A stretch of DNA of 64,000 nt from Catellatospora tritici (GTDB taxonomy: Bacteria; Actinomycetota; Actinomycetes; Mycobacteriales; Micromonosporaceae). The stretch lies in contig NZ_JAHRCY010000013.1 of assembly GCF_019083965.1 (NCBI RefSeq), positions 94,320-158,319 of the forward strand, written 5' to 3'. Positions within the stretch are counted from its first letter, which is position 1. Each line of letters begins with the position of its first letter. The position numbers and the translations under genes are program-made. Below the pieces are notes generated by a model. That model did not search any database. It was not told the DNA's origin and saw nothing but the letters and a program-made list of their open reading frames with translations. Shown one piece after another: positions 6,518 to 15,021 of this stretch.

Positions 6518-9500
6518 ATGCCTGCCGCCAGACGTCTGCATCGGATGCTCGCCGCGCTGCTGCCCGCAGCCGTCGTGTCCGCCACCGCGCTAGCCCTGCC
6601 CAGCCCCGCCGTCGCCGACCAGACCACCATCTCGGTCGACACGCTGCGCACCGGCTGGGACGCCAACGAATCCGGGCTGTCGCCCTCGGCGGTGTCGGCC
6701 GCCGACTTCGGCCAGCTGTTCAACACCACCCTCAACGGCCAGGTCTACGCCGCGCCGATCGTGGTCAACGGCACCGTCATCGCCGCCACCGAGAACAACT
6801 GGGTGTATGGCCTCAACGCCGTCACCGGCGCCATCACCTGGTCGCGCAACGTCGGCCCGGCCTGGCCCGCCTCGGCCATCGGCTGCGGCGACCTGGTGCC
6901 CAACATCGGCATCACCAGCACCCCGGTGTACGACCCGGCCACCGCCTCGGTCTACTTCACCGCCAAGGTCAACGACGGCCCCGACGCCGACCACCCGCAC
7001 TTCTACCTGCACGCGGTCAACCCGGCCACGGGCGTCGAGCGCACCGGCTGGCCGGTGACCATCCAGGGCAGCCCCACCAACGATCCGTCCAACACGTTCA
7101 ACGCCAAGACCGCCGCGCAGCGGCCCGGTCTGCTGCTGCTGGACGGGGTCGTCTACGCGGGCTTCGCCAGCCACTGCGACTACGGCCCGTACGTCGGGTA
7201 CGTGGCCGGCGTGAAGACGTCCGCGCCGCAGATGTCGACGCTGTGGTCCACCGAGGCCGGTCGCTCCAACGGCATGGCCGGGATCTGGCAGTCCGGCGGC
7301 GGCCTGGTCTCCGACGGCTCCGGCCGCATCATCGTGGCCACCGGCAACGGCGTGTCGCCCGCGCCCGGCCCCGGCACCAGCCCGCCCGGCACCCTCGCGG
7401 AGTCGGTGATCCGGTTGCAGGTCAACGGCGACGGGTCACTGGCGGCGCGGGACTTCTTCAGCCCGTACAACAACAGTCGGCTGGACCAGGACGACACCGA
7501 CTTCGGCTCCGGCGGCCCGATGGCGCTGCCCGCCGGGTTCGGCACCAGCGCGCACCCGAAGCTGCTGGTGCAGGTGGGCAAGGACGGCCGGGTGTACCTG
7601 CTGGACCGCGACAACCTCGGCGGCAACGCCCAGGGTGCGGGCGGCACCGACGCCTCGGTCGGCGCCCCGGCCGGTCCCTACAACGGCGTCTGGGGACACC
7701 CGGCGTTCTGGGGCGGCGACGGCGGCTACGTGTACACGGTGGAGAACCAGGGCTTCCTGCGCGCCTTCAAGTACGGCGTGAACGGCTCCGGCCTGCCCGT
7801 GCTCAGCTCGACCGGGACCAGCTCGTCCACGTTCGGCTACACGTCGGGCTCGCCCGTGGTCACCTCGACCGGCACCACCTCGGGCACCGCCATCGTCTGG
7901 GTCGTCTACAGCGACGGCGCCAACGGCGCCAACGGCCAACTGCGCGCGTACGACGCGCTGCCCGTCAACGGGCGGCTCAACCTGCGGTACTCCGCGCCGA
8001 TCGGCACCGCGACCAAGTTCGCCACGCCGACCACCGACAACGGCCGCGTCTACGTCGGCACCCGCGACGGCCGGATCTACGGCTTCGGCCGCCCCACCAC
8101 CGCCGCCCTGACCAGCTCGCCCACCGACTTCGGCAACGTCGCCGTGGGCAGCACCGGCAACGCCACGGTCACCGTCACCGCGACGCGCACCGTCACCATC
8201 TCGGCGATCACCACCGCGGCCCCGTTCGGCACCACCCCGCCCGCGCTGCCGGTCACCCTGAACACCGGGCAGACCCTGTCGGTGCCGGTCCGGTTCACCC
8301 CGACCGCGCCCGGCGGCGCCGCGGGCAGCCTGTCGTTCACCACCAACGCCGGCAACGTCGCGCTCGACCTGCATGGCAACGGCACGCAGACCGGACTGGG
8401 GGCGACCCCGGGGACGCTGGCGTTCGGCACCGTACCCACCGGGGCGAACAAGACGCTCAGCGTGAGCATCACCAACACCGGCACCAGCGCGGTCACCATC
8501 ACCGGTGCCACCGCGCCGTCCGCGCCGTTCACGGCGACCGGTTTCCCGGCCAACGGCACCACGCTCGCGGCCGGTGCCTCGGTCTCGGTGTCGGTGAAGT
8601 ACACGCCGACCTCGGCGGGCAACCACACCGGCTCGCTGTCGGTGGCCAGCAACGCGGGCTCGGTGACCGTGCCGCTGACCGGCACCGCCGTCACCGGGGC
8701 CGCCCAGCTCACCATCACCCCGAACCCGCTGAAGTTCGGGCAGGTGCCGATCGGGCAGACCGCCACCGGCACGTTCGACATCGCCAACACCGGCAACATC
8801 ACGCTGACCATCACCAAGGCGGCGCCGCCGGTGGGGGCGTTCAACACCACCACCCCGGTGTCGGAGGGGCAGCAGCTCGCCCCCGGTGACGTGATCCACC
8901 AGACGGTCACCTTCACCCCGCAGACCGCGGGTGCCCAGTCCGCCGTTTACTCGATCACCGGTGACGACGGGCAGGGCGCGATCCTGGTCCAGCTCACCGG
9001 CACCGGCGTGACCGGAGGCACCGGGACCACCAACGTCGCGGCGGGACGGCCCACGTCCTCGTCGACGGCGCAGGCCGGATACCCCAGCGGCAACGCCACC
9101 GACGCCGACGTGAACAGCTACTGGGAGAGCGCCAACAACGCGTTCCCGCAGTGGCTGCAGGTCGACCTCGGCTCGGCCATGGCGGTGGGCAAGGTGACGC
9201 TGCGGGTGCCGCCGGCGGCGGCCTGGGCGACCCGTACCCAGACCGTGGCGGTGTCGGGCAGCAACGACGGCAACACCTTCAACGCGATCACCGGGGCGCA
9301 GGGCATGACCTTCGACCCGGCCACCGGCAACACCGCCAGCCTCACGTTCGCCCAGACCACGACGCGGTACGTGCGGCTGACGTTCACCGGCAACACCGGC
9401 TGGCCCGCCGGGCAGGTGTCGCAGTTCGAGGTGTACGCGGCCGGAACCAGCGGCCCGGCCACGCTCACGGTCAACCCGACCTCGCTGGCGTTCGAGTCGA

Positions 9501-10501
9501 CCGCGGTCAACGACAACAGCGACTGGCAGACCGTCGAGGTCACCAACACCGGCACCGGCCCGGCGACGTTCACCGGCATCACCACCACCGGTGACTTCAC
9601 CCGCACCACCACCTGCGCAGCGACCATCGCCCCCGGCGCCAACTGCATCGTCACGGTCACGTTCCACCCGTCGGTGGCGGGCAACCGCACCGGCACGCTC
9701 ACCATCGCGAGCACAGCCACCAACGGTTCGCTCACGGTGGCGCTGTCCGGCACCGGCACCTCGACCGGCTCGGCGACCCTGTCGGCGAGCCCGACCGGGC
9801 TGACCTTCGGCGCGACCACGGTCGGCGGGGCCGGCGCGGCCCAGACGGTGACGGTGTCCAACACCGGCAACGCCACGGCCACGGTGTCGTCGGTCGCGGC
9901 CACCGGTGACTACACGCAGACCAACACCTGCGGTGGCAGCATCGCCGCGGGCGGCTCCTGCACCGTCTCGGTGGTGTTCCGGCCCGCGGCGGCAGGTACC
10001 CGCACCGGCTCACTCACCGTGACCAGCAGCGCCACCAACTCGCCGCTGACGGTGTCGCTGACCGGCACCGGCACCGGCGCGGTGACCAACCTGGCGCTCA
10101 ACAAGCCGACCAGCCAGTCGTCCAACGTGCAGACCTACGTGTCGGGCAACACGGTCGACGGCAACGCCAACACCTACTGGGAAAGCGCCAACAACGCGTT
10201 CCCGCAGTGGGTGCAGGTCGACCTCGGGTCGGCGCAGCCGGTCGGCCGGATCGTGCTGAAGCTGCCCCCGGCCACGGCCTGGGCGACGCGCAGCCAGACC
10301 GTGGCCGTGTCCGGCAGCACCGACGGGACGAACTTCACCACCCTGAAGGCGGCCGCGTCGTACACGTTCGACCCGGCGACCGGGAACGCGGTGACGATCA
10401 CGTTCCCGGCGGGGACGGTCCGGTATGTGCGGATCACCGTCACCGCCAACACCGGGTGGCCCGCCGGTCAGGTCTCCGAACTGGAGGTCTACGGGTCCTG
10501 A
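6518..10501 (+). CDS. Secreted PQQ-propeller protein with choice-of-anchor D and discoidin domains
   Basis: A 1327-residue extracellular protein. A signal peptide (about residues 1-34, ending SPAVA) is followed by a PQQ-type beta-propeller (about 36-525) with blades such as VYALNAVTG-like NWVYGLNAVTGAITWSR and GKDGRVYLLDRDN. Immunoglobulin-like choice-of-anchor-D/ASPM-type repeats follow at about 527-620, 624-725, 728-830, 977-1082 and 1084-1188. F5/8-type (discoidin) domains occupy about 837-975 and 1189-1327. The two discoidin domains are near copies of each other, including ANNAFPQW and NTGWPAGQVS. AGGAG lies upstream of the ATG. Discoidin domains usually bind carbohydrate; the propeller lacks an obvious haem or dehydrogenase partner, so the catalytic role is unknown. 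Confidence 0.92.
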   Translation: MPAARRLHRMLAALLPAAVVSATALALPSPAVADQTTISVDTLRTGWDANESGLSPSAVSAADFGQLFNTTLNGQVYAAPIVVNGTVIAATENNWVYGLNAVTGAITWSRNVGPAWPASAIGCGDLVPNIGITSTPVYDPATASVYFTAKVNDGPDADHPHFYLHAVNPATGVERTGWPVTIQGSPTNDPSNTFNAKTAAQRPGLLLLDGVVYAGFASHCDYGPYVGYVAGVKTSAPQMSTLWSTEAGRSNGMAGIWQSGGGLVSDGSGRIIVATGNGVSPAPGPGTSPPGTLAESVIRLQVNGDGSLAARDFFSPYNNSRLDQDDTDFGSGGPMALPAGFGTSAHPKLLVQVGKDGRVYLLDRDNLGGNAQGAGGTDASVGAPAGPYNGVWGHPAFWGGDGGYVYTVENQGFLRAFKYGVNGSGLPVLSSTGTSSSTFGYTSGSPVVTSTGTTSGTAIVWVVYSDGANGANGQLRAYDALPVNGRLNLRYSAPIGTATKFATPTTDNGRVYVGTRDGRIYGFGRPTTAALTSSPTDFGNVAVGSTGNATVTVTATRTVTISAITTAAPFGTTPPALPVTLNTGQTLSVPVRFTPTAPGGAAGSLSFTTNAGNVALDLHGNGTQTGLGATPGTLAFGTVPTGANKTLSVSITNTGTSAVTITGATAPSAPFTATGFPANGTTLAAGASVSVSVKYTPTSAGNHTGSLSVASNAGSVTVPLTGTAVTGAAQLTITPNPLKFGQVPIGQTATGTFDIANTGNITLTITKAAPPVGAFNTTTPVSEGQQLAPGDVIHQTVTFTPQTAGAQSAVYSITGDDGQGAILVQLTGTGVTGGTGTTNVAAGRPTSSSTAQAGYPSGNATDADVNSYWESANNAFPQWLQVDLGSAMAVGKVTLRVPPAAAWATRTQTVAVSGSNDGNTFNAITGAQGMTFDPATGNTASLTFAQTTTRYVRLTFTGNTGWPAGQVSQFEVYAAGTSGPATLTVNPTSLAFESTAVNDNSDWQTVEVTNTGTGPATFTGITTTGDFTRTTTCAATIAPGANCIVTVTFHPSVAGNRTGTLTIASTATNGSLTVALSGTGTSTGSATLSASPTGLTFGATTVGGAGAAQTVTVSNTGNATATVSSVAATGDYTQTNTCGGSIAAGGSCTVSVVFRPAAAGTRTGSLTVTSSATNSPLTVSLTGTGTGAVTNLALNKPTSQSSNVQTYVSGNTVDGNANTYWESANNAFPQWVQVDLGSAQPVGRIVLKLPPATAWATRSQTVAVSGSTDGTNFTTLKAAASYTFDPATGNAVTITFPAGTVRYVRITVTANTGWPAGQVSELEVYGS

Positions 10502-10528
10502 CCGGGCCGTCGTCCCGTCATCGATCCG

Positions 10529-10576
10529 GCGGTTACACGTGTGGGGTTGTACGCACAACCCCACACGTGTAACCGC
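10529..10576. repeat. Hairpin element, copy 2 (22-bp stem, ACGC loop)
   Basis: A 22-bp perfect stem starting GCGGTTACACGTGTGGGG closes on the 4-nt loop ACGC. It lies between the stops of two convergent genes, a place that fits bidirectional termination. The loop differs from GCGC in the other copies. The core here is therefore not self-complementary, which favours a folded hairpin with a loop over a symmetric protein site. Confidence 0.85.
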
Positions 10577-10593
10577 GCAACGGGACGACACAA

Positions 10594-10644
10594 GCGGCCG
10601 CCGCCGTAGCCCGGCATTTCCCGATCGGCTGCGGCGGCGGCCGC
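10594..10644 (-). terminator. GC-rich hairpin after the ArsR-VOC operon
   Basis: An 18-bp stem (10594-10611 with 10627-10644, one mismatch) and a 15-nt loop, directly after the stop of the VOC gene at 10653. No U-tract is evident, as is usual in actinobacteria. Confidence 0.6.
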
Positions 10645-10652
10645 CGCCGTGT

Positions 10653-11012
10653 TCAGGCCGCCGCGTCGTAGGCGTGCAGGCCGATCAGCAGCCCGGCCGG
10701 GTCGACGAGGTAGCAGCCGTGCCCGACGCCGGCGATGGTGAACGGCGCCACGACCACCGTGCCGCCGTTGGCGCGCACCCGGTCCATCGCCTCGGGCAGC
10801 GACTCGACCCGGATCACCGGGATGGCGCGGGGCTGGCCGTCACGGGAGAGCATCAGGCCGGTGTCCACGCCCGGACCGTCACCGTGGGCGGCGACCAGAT
10901 AGTCCGGGGCGGCGAACGGCTGCGGCCGCCAGCCGAAGGTGGCGGTGAAGAACGCGCTGGTCGCCTCCAGGTCGGGGCTGTTGAGCTCGACGTACGTCAC
11001 GGGCTGGGTCAT
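10653..11012 (-). CDS. VOC family (glyoxalase-like) protein
   Basis: A 119-residue protein of the vicinal oxygen chelate fold: PVTYVELNSPDLEATSAFF is the opening strand and helix, and FYTIAGVGHG-like sequence (PFTIAGVGHGCYLVDPAG) is the matching second half that ends in the usual VDPAGLLIGL. Such proteins are often annotated as glyoxalase/bleomycin-resistance or extradiol dioxygenase-like; enzymatic activity is not proven by sequence. Its ATG at 11012 overlaps the stop of the ArsR gene by 4 nt, so the two are translationally coupled and probably co-regulated. Confidence 0.88.
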   Translation of the reverse strand: MTQPVTYVELNSPDLEATSAFFTATFGWRPQPFAAPDYLVAAHGDGPGVDTGLMLSRDGQPRAIPVIRVESLPEAMDRVRANGGTVVVAPFTIAGVGHGCYLVDPAGLLIGLHAYDAAA

Positions 11013-11278
11013 GTGGTGTCTCCTTGGTCCGCCGGGCCGGGCCGCAGGCGCGGTGCCGCGCGGCCGGTCGCCGCGGTGCGGCGGGCCCAGTCCTCGACGA
11101 CGCCGAGGGCGTCGGTGTTCAGTTCGTGCCAGCGGTTCCGGCCGGACGTGGTGGTGACCAGCAGCCCGGCGTCCTGCAGCACCTTGATGTGCTGCGAGAC
11201 CGCCGGTCGGCTCATCGGCAGCAGGTCGGCCAACTGACCGGTGGTGGCCGGGCCGTGCGCGAGCCGCTGCAGGATCAC
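11009..11278 (-). CDS. ArsR family transcriptional regulator, start uncertain
   Basis: A winged-helix repressor of ArsR type: ILQRLAHGPATTGQLADLL, then SRPAVSQHIKVLQDAGLL and the wing TTSGRNRWHELN. The first canonical start is the GTG at 11278, giving 89 residues but cutting off the first helix. In the same frame the sequence continues upstream as SADLDAILTAVADASRRV, a normal ArsR N-terminus, and an AGGAGG (11338-11343) lies five bases before an ATC at 11332 where an ATG would be expected. A stop codon lies further upstream and no ATG, GTG or TTG intervenes. Either a rare ATC start is used or the gene is shortened. It is coupled to the VOC gene. Confidence 0.82.
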   Translation of the reverse strand: MILQRLAHGPATTGQLADLLPMSRPAVSQHIKVLQDAGLLVTTTSGRNRWHELNTDALGVVEDWARRTAATGRAAPRLRPGPADQGDTT

Positions 11279-11365
11279 CCGCCGCGAAGCGTCGGCGACC
11301 GCGGTGAGGATCGCATCGAGATCCGCCGAGATGATGCCCTCCTGACCGTCGTTCGCAGGTCACGC

Positions 11366-11393
11366 CGATGCGTAAGTTGTAGCTTACGCATCG
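11366..11393. promoter_or_regulatory. Operator-like inverted repeat upstream of ArsR
   Basis: CGATGCGTAAG, spacer TTGTAG, then the exact complement CTTACGCATCG: 11-bp arms. It lies 23 nt upstream of the AGGAGG of the ArsR gene and probably overlaps its promoter. Autoregulation by the ArsR protein is the natural reading. Confidence 0.75.
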
Positions 11394-11471
11394 CGCCAAT
11401 CGGTCGGCAACCTGGGTGCTTGCGTACCAGCAGCCCATGACCTGGCCACTCCGGGCGTCGTTGATCGGTAC

Positions 11472-11729
11472 ATGACACATGTGAAGCGAATCGGTGCAGG
11501 TCTGCTCCTTGCCGGCGCGGCGCTGTCGCTGCCCACTCCGGCGAGCGCCGCCCCGGTGCCGGTGGAGACCCAGCACACCCCCGAGGCTGGCCTGCCCATC
11601 GTCGGTGACCTGCTCGGCAACCTGCCCATTCTCGGCTCTCTCCTGAAGGACCTGCCGCTAGCCGGTCCGCTGAACGGGCTCGGCGGGGCCGGTGGCGCCG
11701 GGCCGACCGGGCTCGGCGGGCTGTTCTGA
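11472..11729 (+). CDS. Small secreted hydrophobic protein
   Basis: An 85-residue protein with a signal peptide (MTHVKRIGAGLLLAGAALSL, cleavage after about ASA). The mature part of about 58 residues has a repeated pattern of Leu/Pro-rich blocks, GLPIVGDLLGN, LPILGSLLKD and LPLAGPLNG, then a Gly-rich tail. No cysteine and no known domain. It resembles small exported actinobacterial proteins of unknown role, and an extracellular or cell-wall location is likely. The ATG at 11472 lacks a strong ribosome site. An abnormal poly-G/poly-C tract follows the stop. Confidence 0.65.
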   Translation: MTHVKRIGAGLLLAGAALSLPTPASAAPVPVETQHTPEAGLPIVGDLLGNLPILGSLLKDLPLAGPLNGLGGAGGAGPTGLGGLF

Positions 11730-11741
11730 CCGATCCGTGGC

Positions 11742-11820
<79 letters not shown>

Positions 11821-11896
11821 CGGCCCTGACTCGTCCACAGGCCGCACCGAGCATCGGATCGGCCGGGTAGCCTGCTTGCCGACAGAGGGGGCGGCA

Positions 11897-12409
11897 GTGG
11901 ACGACGACGGGCGGCGGGTGGCGCGGTCGCTCACGGCGTGGCTCGGTGACCTGAACTTCACCGGCAAGGACGCCGACCAGGTGACCCAGGTGCTGGTCGA
12001 GGCGGTGCTGGCGTGGGGGACCGCGCAGGGCTGGCGGGTATATCGCAAGGCCCGCAGCGTGGTGCCGCTGCCGCCGCCGTACGCGGACCGGCATTCGTGG
12101 GTCGACGTGGGCATCGGTCGACCCGACGGTCCGCCGGTCGTGGTCGAGATCGACCAGTCCGACCGGCGTCGCACCCTGGAGAAACTGCAGGCCGAGGCCG
12201 CCGCGGGACGGGTCGCGCTGTGGGTGCGCTGGGGCACCGGACGGTTCGTCGAACCGCCGGAGCCGGTGCTGCTGGTGCCGTTCCCGGTCAGTGCCGCGAG
12301 CGGACCGGGCGCGAAGCTGTTCTCGGCGCCGGTGCAGCAGCGGCCGGCGCCCGTGCACAGCGGGATCGACCTGGCGCAGTCGACCCAGGACGACCTGTTC
12401 GAGGGGTGA
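11897..12409 (+). CDS. Hypothetical protein with nuclease-like core
   Basis: A 170-residue soluble protein of unknown function. Its middle reads HSWVDVGIGRPDGPPVVVEIDQ, followed by a charged helix DRRRTLEKLQAEA and the strand VALWVRWGTG. The order Asp, then an acidic residue in a beta strand (VVVEID), resembles the PD-(D/E)xK nuclease-like fold, but the lysine expected after the acidic residue is absent, so activity is doubtful. The C-terminal 40 residues look disordered and acidic. The GTG at 11897 was chosen to avoid an unrelated N-terminal extension. It ends exactly next to the stop of the convergent DEAD-box gene. Confidence 0.65.
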   Translation: MDDDGRRVARSLTAWLGDLNFTGKDADQVTQVLVEAVLAWGTAQGWRVYRKARSVVPLPPPYADRHSWVDVGIGRPDGPPVVVEIDQSDRRRTLEKLQAEAAAGRVALWVRWGTGRFVEPPEPVLLVPFPVSAASGPGAKLFSAPVQQRPAPVHSGIDLAQSTQDDLFEG

Positions 12410-14113
12410 CTACCAGCGTTCGCGGCGCGGCGCGCGGTCGCGGTCGCGGCGCACCGTCACCCGCTTGCCCTTGATCGTGGCGCTGCGCAGCGCGTCGATG
12501 ACCTCGTCGGCCGCGCCCGCGGGCACCTCGACCAGCGAGAACCGGTCGGCGATCTCGATCGCGCCGATGTCGCGCCCGGACAGGCTCGACTCGCCCGCGA
12601 TCGCGCCGACCAGGTCCTGCGGCCGTACGCCGTTGCGCCGTCCCAGCCCGACGAAGAGCTTCACCGCGCCCGAGGCGGGCCCACGGCTGCCGCCGCGACT
12701 GGGCTCGCGCTTGCGGTCGGGGCGCTCGGCCGCCTCGGACAGGTCCGGGATGACCTCGTCGTCGGGGGCGTTGCCCATCGCCTCGTGCGCGAGCTTCACC
12801 GCTGCGAGGGCAACCTCGACGATGTCGAACTCGTCGGCCAGCGTCTCCACCACCACCCGGAACTGCTCGTAGTCCTCCTCGAGCAGGCTCTCGTGCAGCG
12901 CGGACTTGGTCAGCTCCAGTCGGCGGGCGTGCAGGTCGGCGACGGTGGGGATCTTCTCCATCGTGATCCGCTGCTTGGTGACCCGCTCGATCGTCTTGAG
13001 CATGCGGTGCTCGCGCGGCTCGGCGAGGGTGACCGCGACGCCCTCGCGACCGGCGCGACCGACCCGGCCGATGCGGTGCACGTACGCCTCGGGCGCCGAC
13101 GGCACGTCGTAGTTGATGACGTGGGTGAGCTGCTCGATGTCCAGGCCGCGGGCGGCCACGTCGGTGGCGACCAGCAGGTCGGCGGTGCCCGCGCGCAGGC
13201 GGCCCATGACCCGGTCGCGCTGCTCCTGGCTCATGCCGCCGTGCAGCGCCTCGGCCCGGTAGCCGCGCCCGTTCATGGTCTCGGTGAGCTGGTCGACCTC
13301 TTCGCGGGTACGGCAGAACACGATCGCGGCGGTGGGCGACTCCACGTCCAGGATCCGGCCGAGCGCGGCCGGTTTGTGCGAGCGGGCCACGACGTACGCG
13401 CTCTGGCGCACCTTCGGCGCCTCGCCGGGCGGGGTCGACGCGCGGCCCATCTGGATCCGGACCGCGCTGCGCAGATAGCGCTGCACCAGCCCGTCCACGC
13501 GCGAGGGCATGGTGGCCGAGAACAGCACGGTCTGTCGCTGCTCGGGCGTCTCCTGCAGGATCGCCTCGATGTCCTCGGCGAAGCCCATGTCGAGCATCTC
13601 GTCGGCCTCGTCGAGCACGACGGTACGCAGGTCGCCCAGCTGCAGCGTGCCGCGGCCGATGTGGTCGATGGCGCGGCCCGGGGTGGCCACCACGACGTCG
13701 ACGCCGCGCCGCAGCGCCGCGAGCTGGCGCCCGATGGGCTGGCCGCCGTAGATGGGCAGGACTCGTACGCCGAGGTCGCGGCCGTAGCGGTGGAAGGCCT
13801 CGGAGACCTGGACGGCGAGCTCGCGGGTGGGCACCAGCACCAGCGCGACCGGGTCGAGGCTCTCGCGGTCCGGGCCGAGTTCCGCCCACCGCTGCAGCAC
13901 GGGCAGCGCGAACGCGGCCGTCTTGCCGGTGCCGGTGGCGGCCTGGCCGAGCAGGTCCGCACCGGTGAGCAGCGGGCCGATGGCCTCACGCTGGATCGGG
14001 GTGGGCTCCTCGTAGCCGAGGGAGGTGAGGGCTTTGAGCAGCTCGGGGCGTAGGCCGAGGTCCTCGAAGGTGACGGTGTCGTCGGCCGTCTGCTGCGTCG
14101 GTTGCTCGGTCAT
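12410..14113 (-). CDS. deaD: DEAD-box ATP-dependent RNA helicase
   Basis: A 567-residue helicase with the full motif set: Q-motif (FEDLGLRPELLKAL...PTPIQ), Walker A AATGTGKT, PTREL, DEAD in VVLDEADEMLDMGF, SAT, then TDVAARGLDI and HRIGRVGRAG in the second RecA domain (about residues 230-375). A basic linker precedes a C-terminal DbpA-type RNA-binding domain (about 475-555, with LFVGLGRRNGVRPQDLVGAI). This architecture is that of the CsdA/DeaD branch acting in ribosome assembly and RNA unwinding. The ATG at 14113 gives MTEQPTQQ and removes a spurious extension. Monocistronic by spacing. Confidence 0.95.
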   Translation of the reverse strand: MTEQPTQQTADDTVTFEDLGLRPELLKALTSLGYEEPTPIQREAIGPLLTGADLLGQAATGTGKTAAFALPVLQRWAELGPDRESLDPVALVLVPTRELAVQVSEAFHRYGRDLGVRVLPIYGGQPIGRQLAALRRGVDVVVATPGRAIDHIGRGTLQLGDLRTVVLDEADEMLDMGFAEDIEAILQETPEQRQTVLFSATMPSRVDGLVQRYLRSAVRIQMGRASTPPGEAPKVRQSAYVVARSHKPAALGRILDVESPTAAIVFCRTREEVDQLTETMNGRGYRAEALHGGMSQEQRDRVMGRLRAGTADLLVATDVAARGLDIEQLTHVINYDVPSAPEAYVHRIGRVGRAGREGVAVTLAEPREHRMLKTIERVTKQRITMEKIPTVADLHARRLELTKSALHESLLEEDYEQFRVVVETLADEFDIVEVALAAVKLAHEAMGNAPDDEVIPDLSEAAERPDRKREPSRGGSRGPASGAVKLFVGLGRRNGVRPQDLVGAIAGESSLSGRDIGAIEIADRFSLVEVPAGAADEVIDALRSATIKGKRVTVRRDRDRAPRRERW

Positions 14114-14223
14114 GGCCCGCTTCCTGCTCTGCGATACGCGGTGGGCTTCCGGAACCCAGACAAACCGCCCCCGGAAGATCACTTTACTACAGCGCGTTTC
14201 CGACCCCGCAGGCGCCAGCCGGG

Positions 14224-14286
14224 CCGCGGTTTCGGGGAGACTGTACGAATTGTGCGCTCATTGTCGCACCCTCCCCGAAACCGCGG
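14224..14286. terminator. Long inverted repeat between exporter and helicase genes
   Basis: CCGCGGTTTCGGGGAG (14224-14239) and its exact complement (14271-14286) enclose a 31-nt loop. It begins 12 nt after the stop of the last ABC permease on the minus strand and sits upstream of the helicase gene, so it may end the exporter transcript or shape the helicase leader. The large loop is atypical for a simple terminator. Confidence 0.5.
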
Positions 14287-14298
14287 TCCGCATCCGGG

Positions 14299-15012
14299 TC
14301 AGCTCGTCTCGCCCGCCACGGAGAAGGAACGCAGCCGCTGGACGGCCAGCCACGTTCCGGCGACCGTGATCACCGCGCTCATCACCGCTGCCACGGTGGC
14401 TGAGATGGTGGTGCCGATCAGGGTGCTGCCCGAGATCTTCTGCGCGATCGCGATCACGTAGTGCTGCACCGACACCGAGCGGGTCCCGGCGACCACGTTG
14501 CTGAGCAGGCCCTCCCAGATGACCACGTACAGCAGGCCGAGCAGGACCGGGCGGCGGGTGACCACGCTCAGCGCCAGGAACAGCGCCGAGTATGCCAGGG
14601 CGCCGATCGCGCAGGCCGCCGCCAGCGCCGGTCCGAGGTCGGACAGGTCGGCGACGACCGCCGCGACGAACATCGGCACCGCGCTGACCACGCCGCTGAC
14701 CAGCGTCGCCACGGCCAGTTTGGCCAGGATGATCCGGCTGCGGGGGATCGGCTTGGTGAGGATGTGCACCACCGTGCCGTCGTCGATCTCGGAGCCGAGC
14801 ACCCCGGTGCCGACGATCAACGAGATCAGCGGCAGCAGCACCGCGACGCCCAGCCCGACCAGTACGCCCTGGGCGAGCTCGTCGGGCTTGGCGCCGATGG
14901 CCTTGCCGACCGCGGTGATGCCGATCAGGATCAGCGGCAGGGGCAGCAGGAGCAGGGACCGGCGGCGGCCGAGCAGGCCGCGCAGGGTGATCCAGGCGAT
15001 TGTCAGGTTCAT
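14299..15012 (-). CDS. ABC exporter permease
   Basis: A 237-residue ABC-2 type membrane subunit with about six hydrophobic segments (near residues 20-35, 50-68, 98-120, 128-150, 155-175 and 205-228). The cytoplasmic block GSEIDDGTVVHILTKPIPR after the second segment is characteristic of these permeases. It is the last gene of a four-gene operon and follows its ATPase by 9 nt. The transported substrate cannot be inferred. Confidence 0.87.
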   Translation of the reverse strand: MNLTIAWITLRGLLGRRRSLLLLPLPLILIGITAVGKAIGAKPDELAQGVLVGLGVAVLLPLISLIVGTGVLGSEIDDGTVVHILTKPIPRSRIILAKLAVATLVSGVVSAVPMFVAAVVADLSDLGPALAAACAIGALAYSALFLALSVVTRRPVLLGLLYVVIWEGLLSNVVAGTRSVSVQHYVIAIAQKISGSTLIGTTISATVAAVMSAVITVAGTWLAVQRLRSFSVAGETS

Positions 15013-15021
15013 CGCGGGCTC

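Noticed and set aside
6518..10501. PQQ-dependent dehydrogenase
   Set aside because: The propeller repeats are present but no haem-binding CxxCH or known dehydrogenase active-site block was seen, so only the fold was named.
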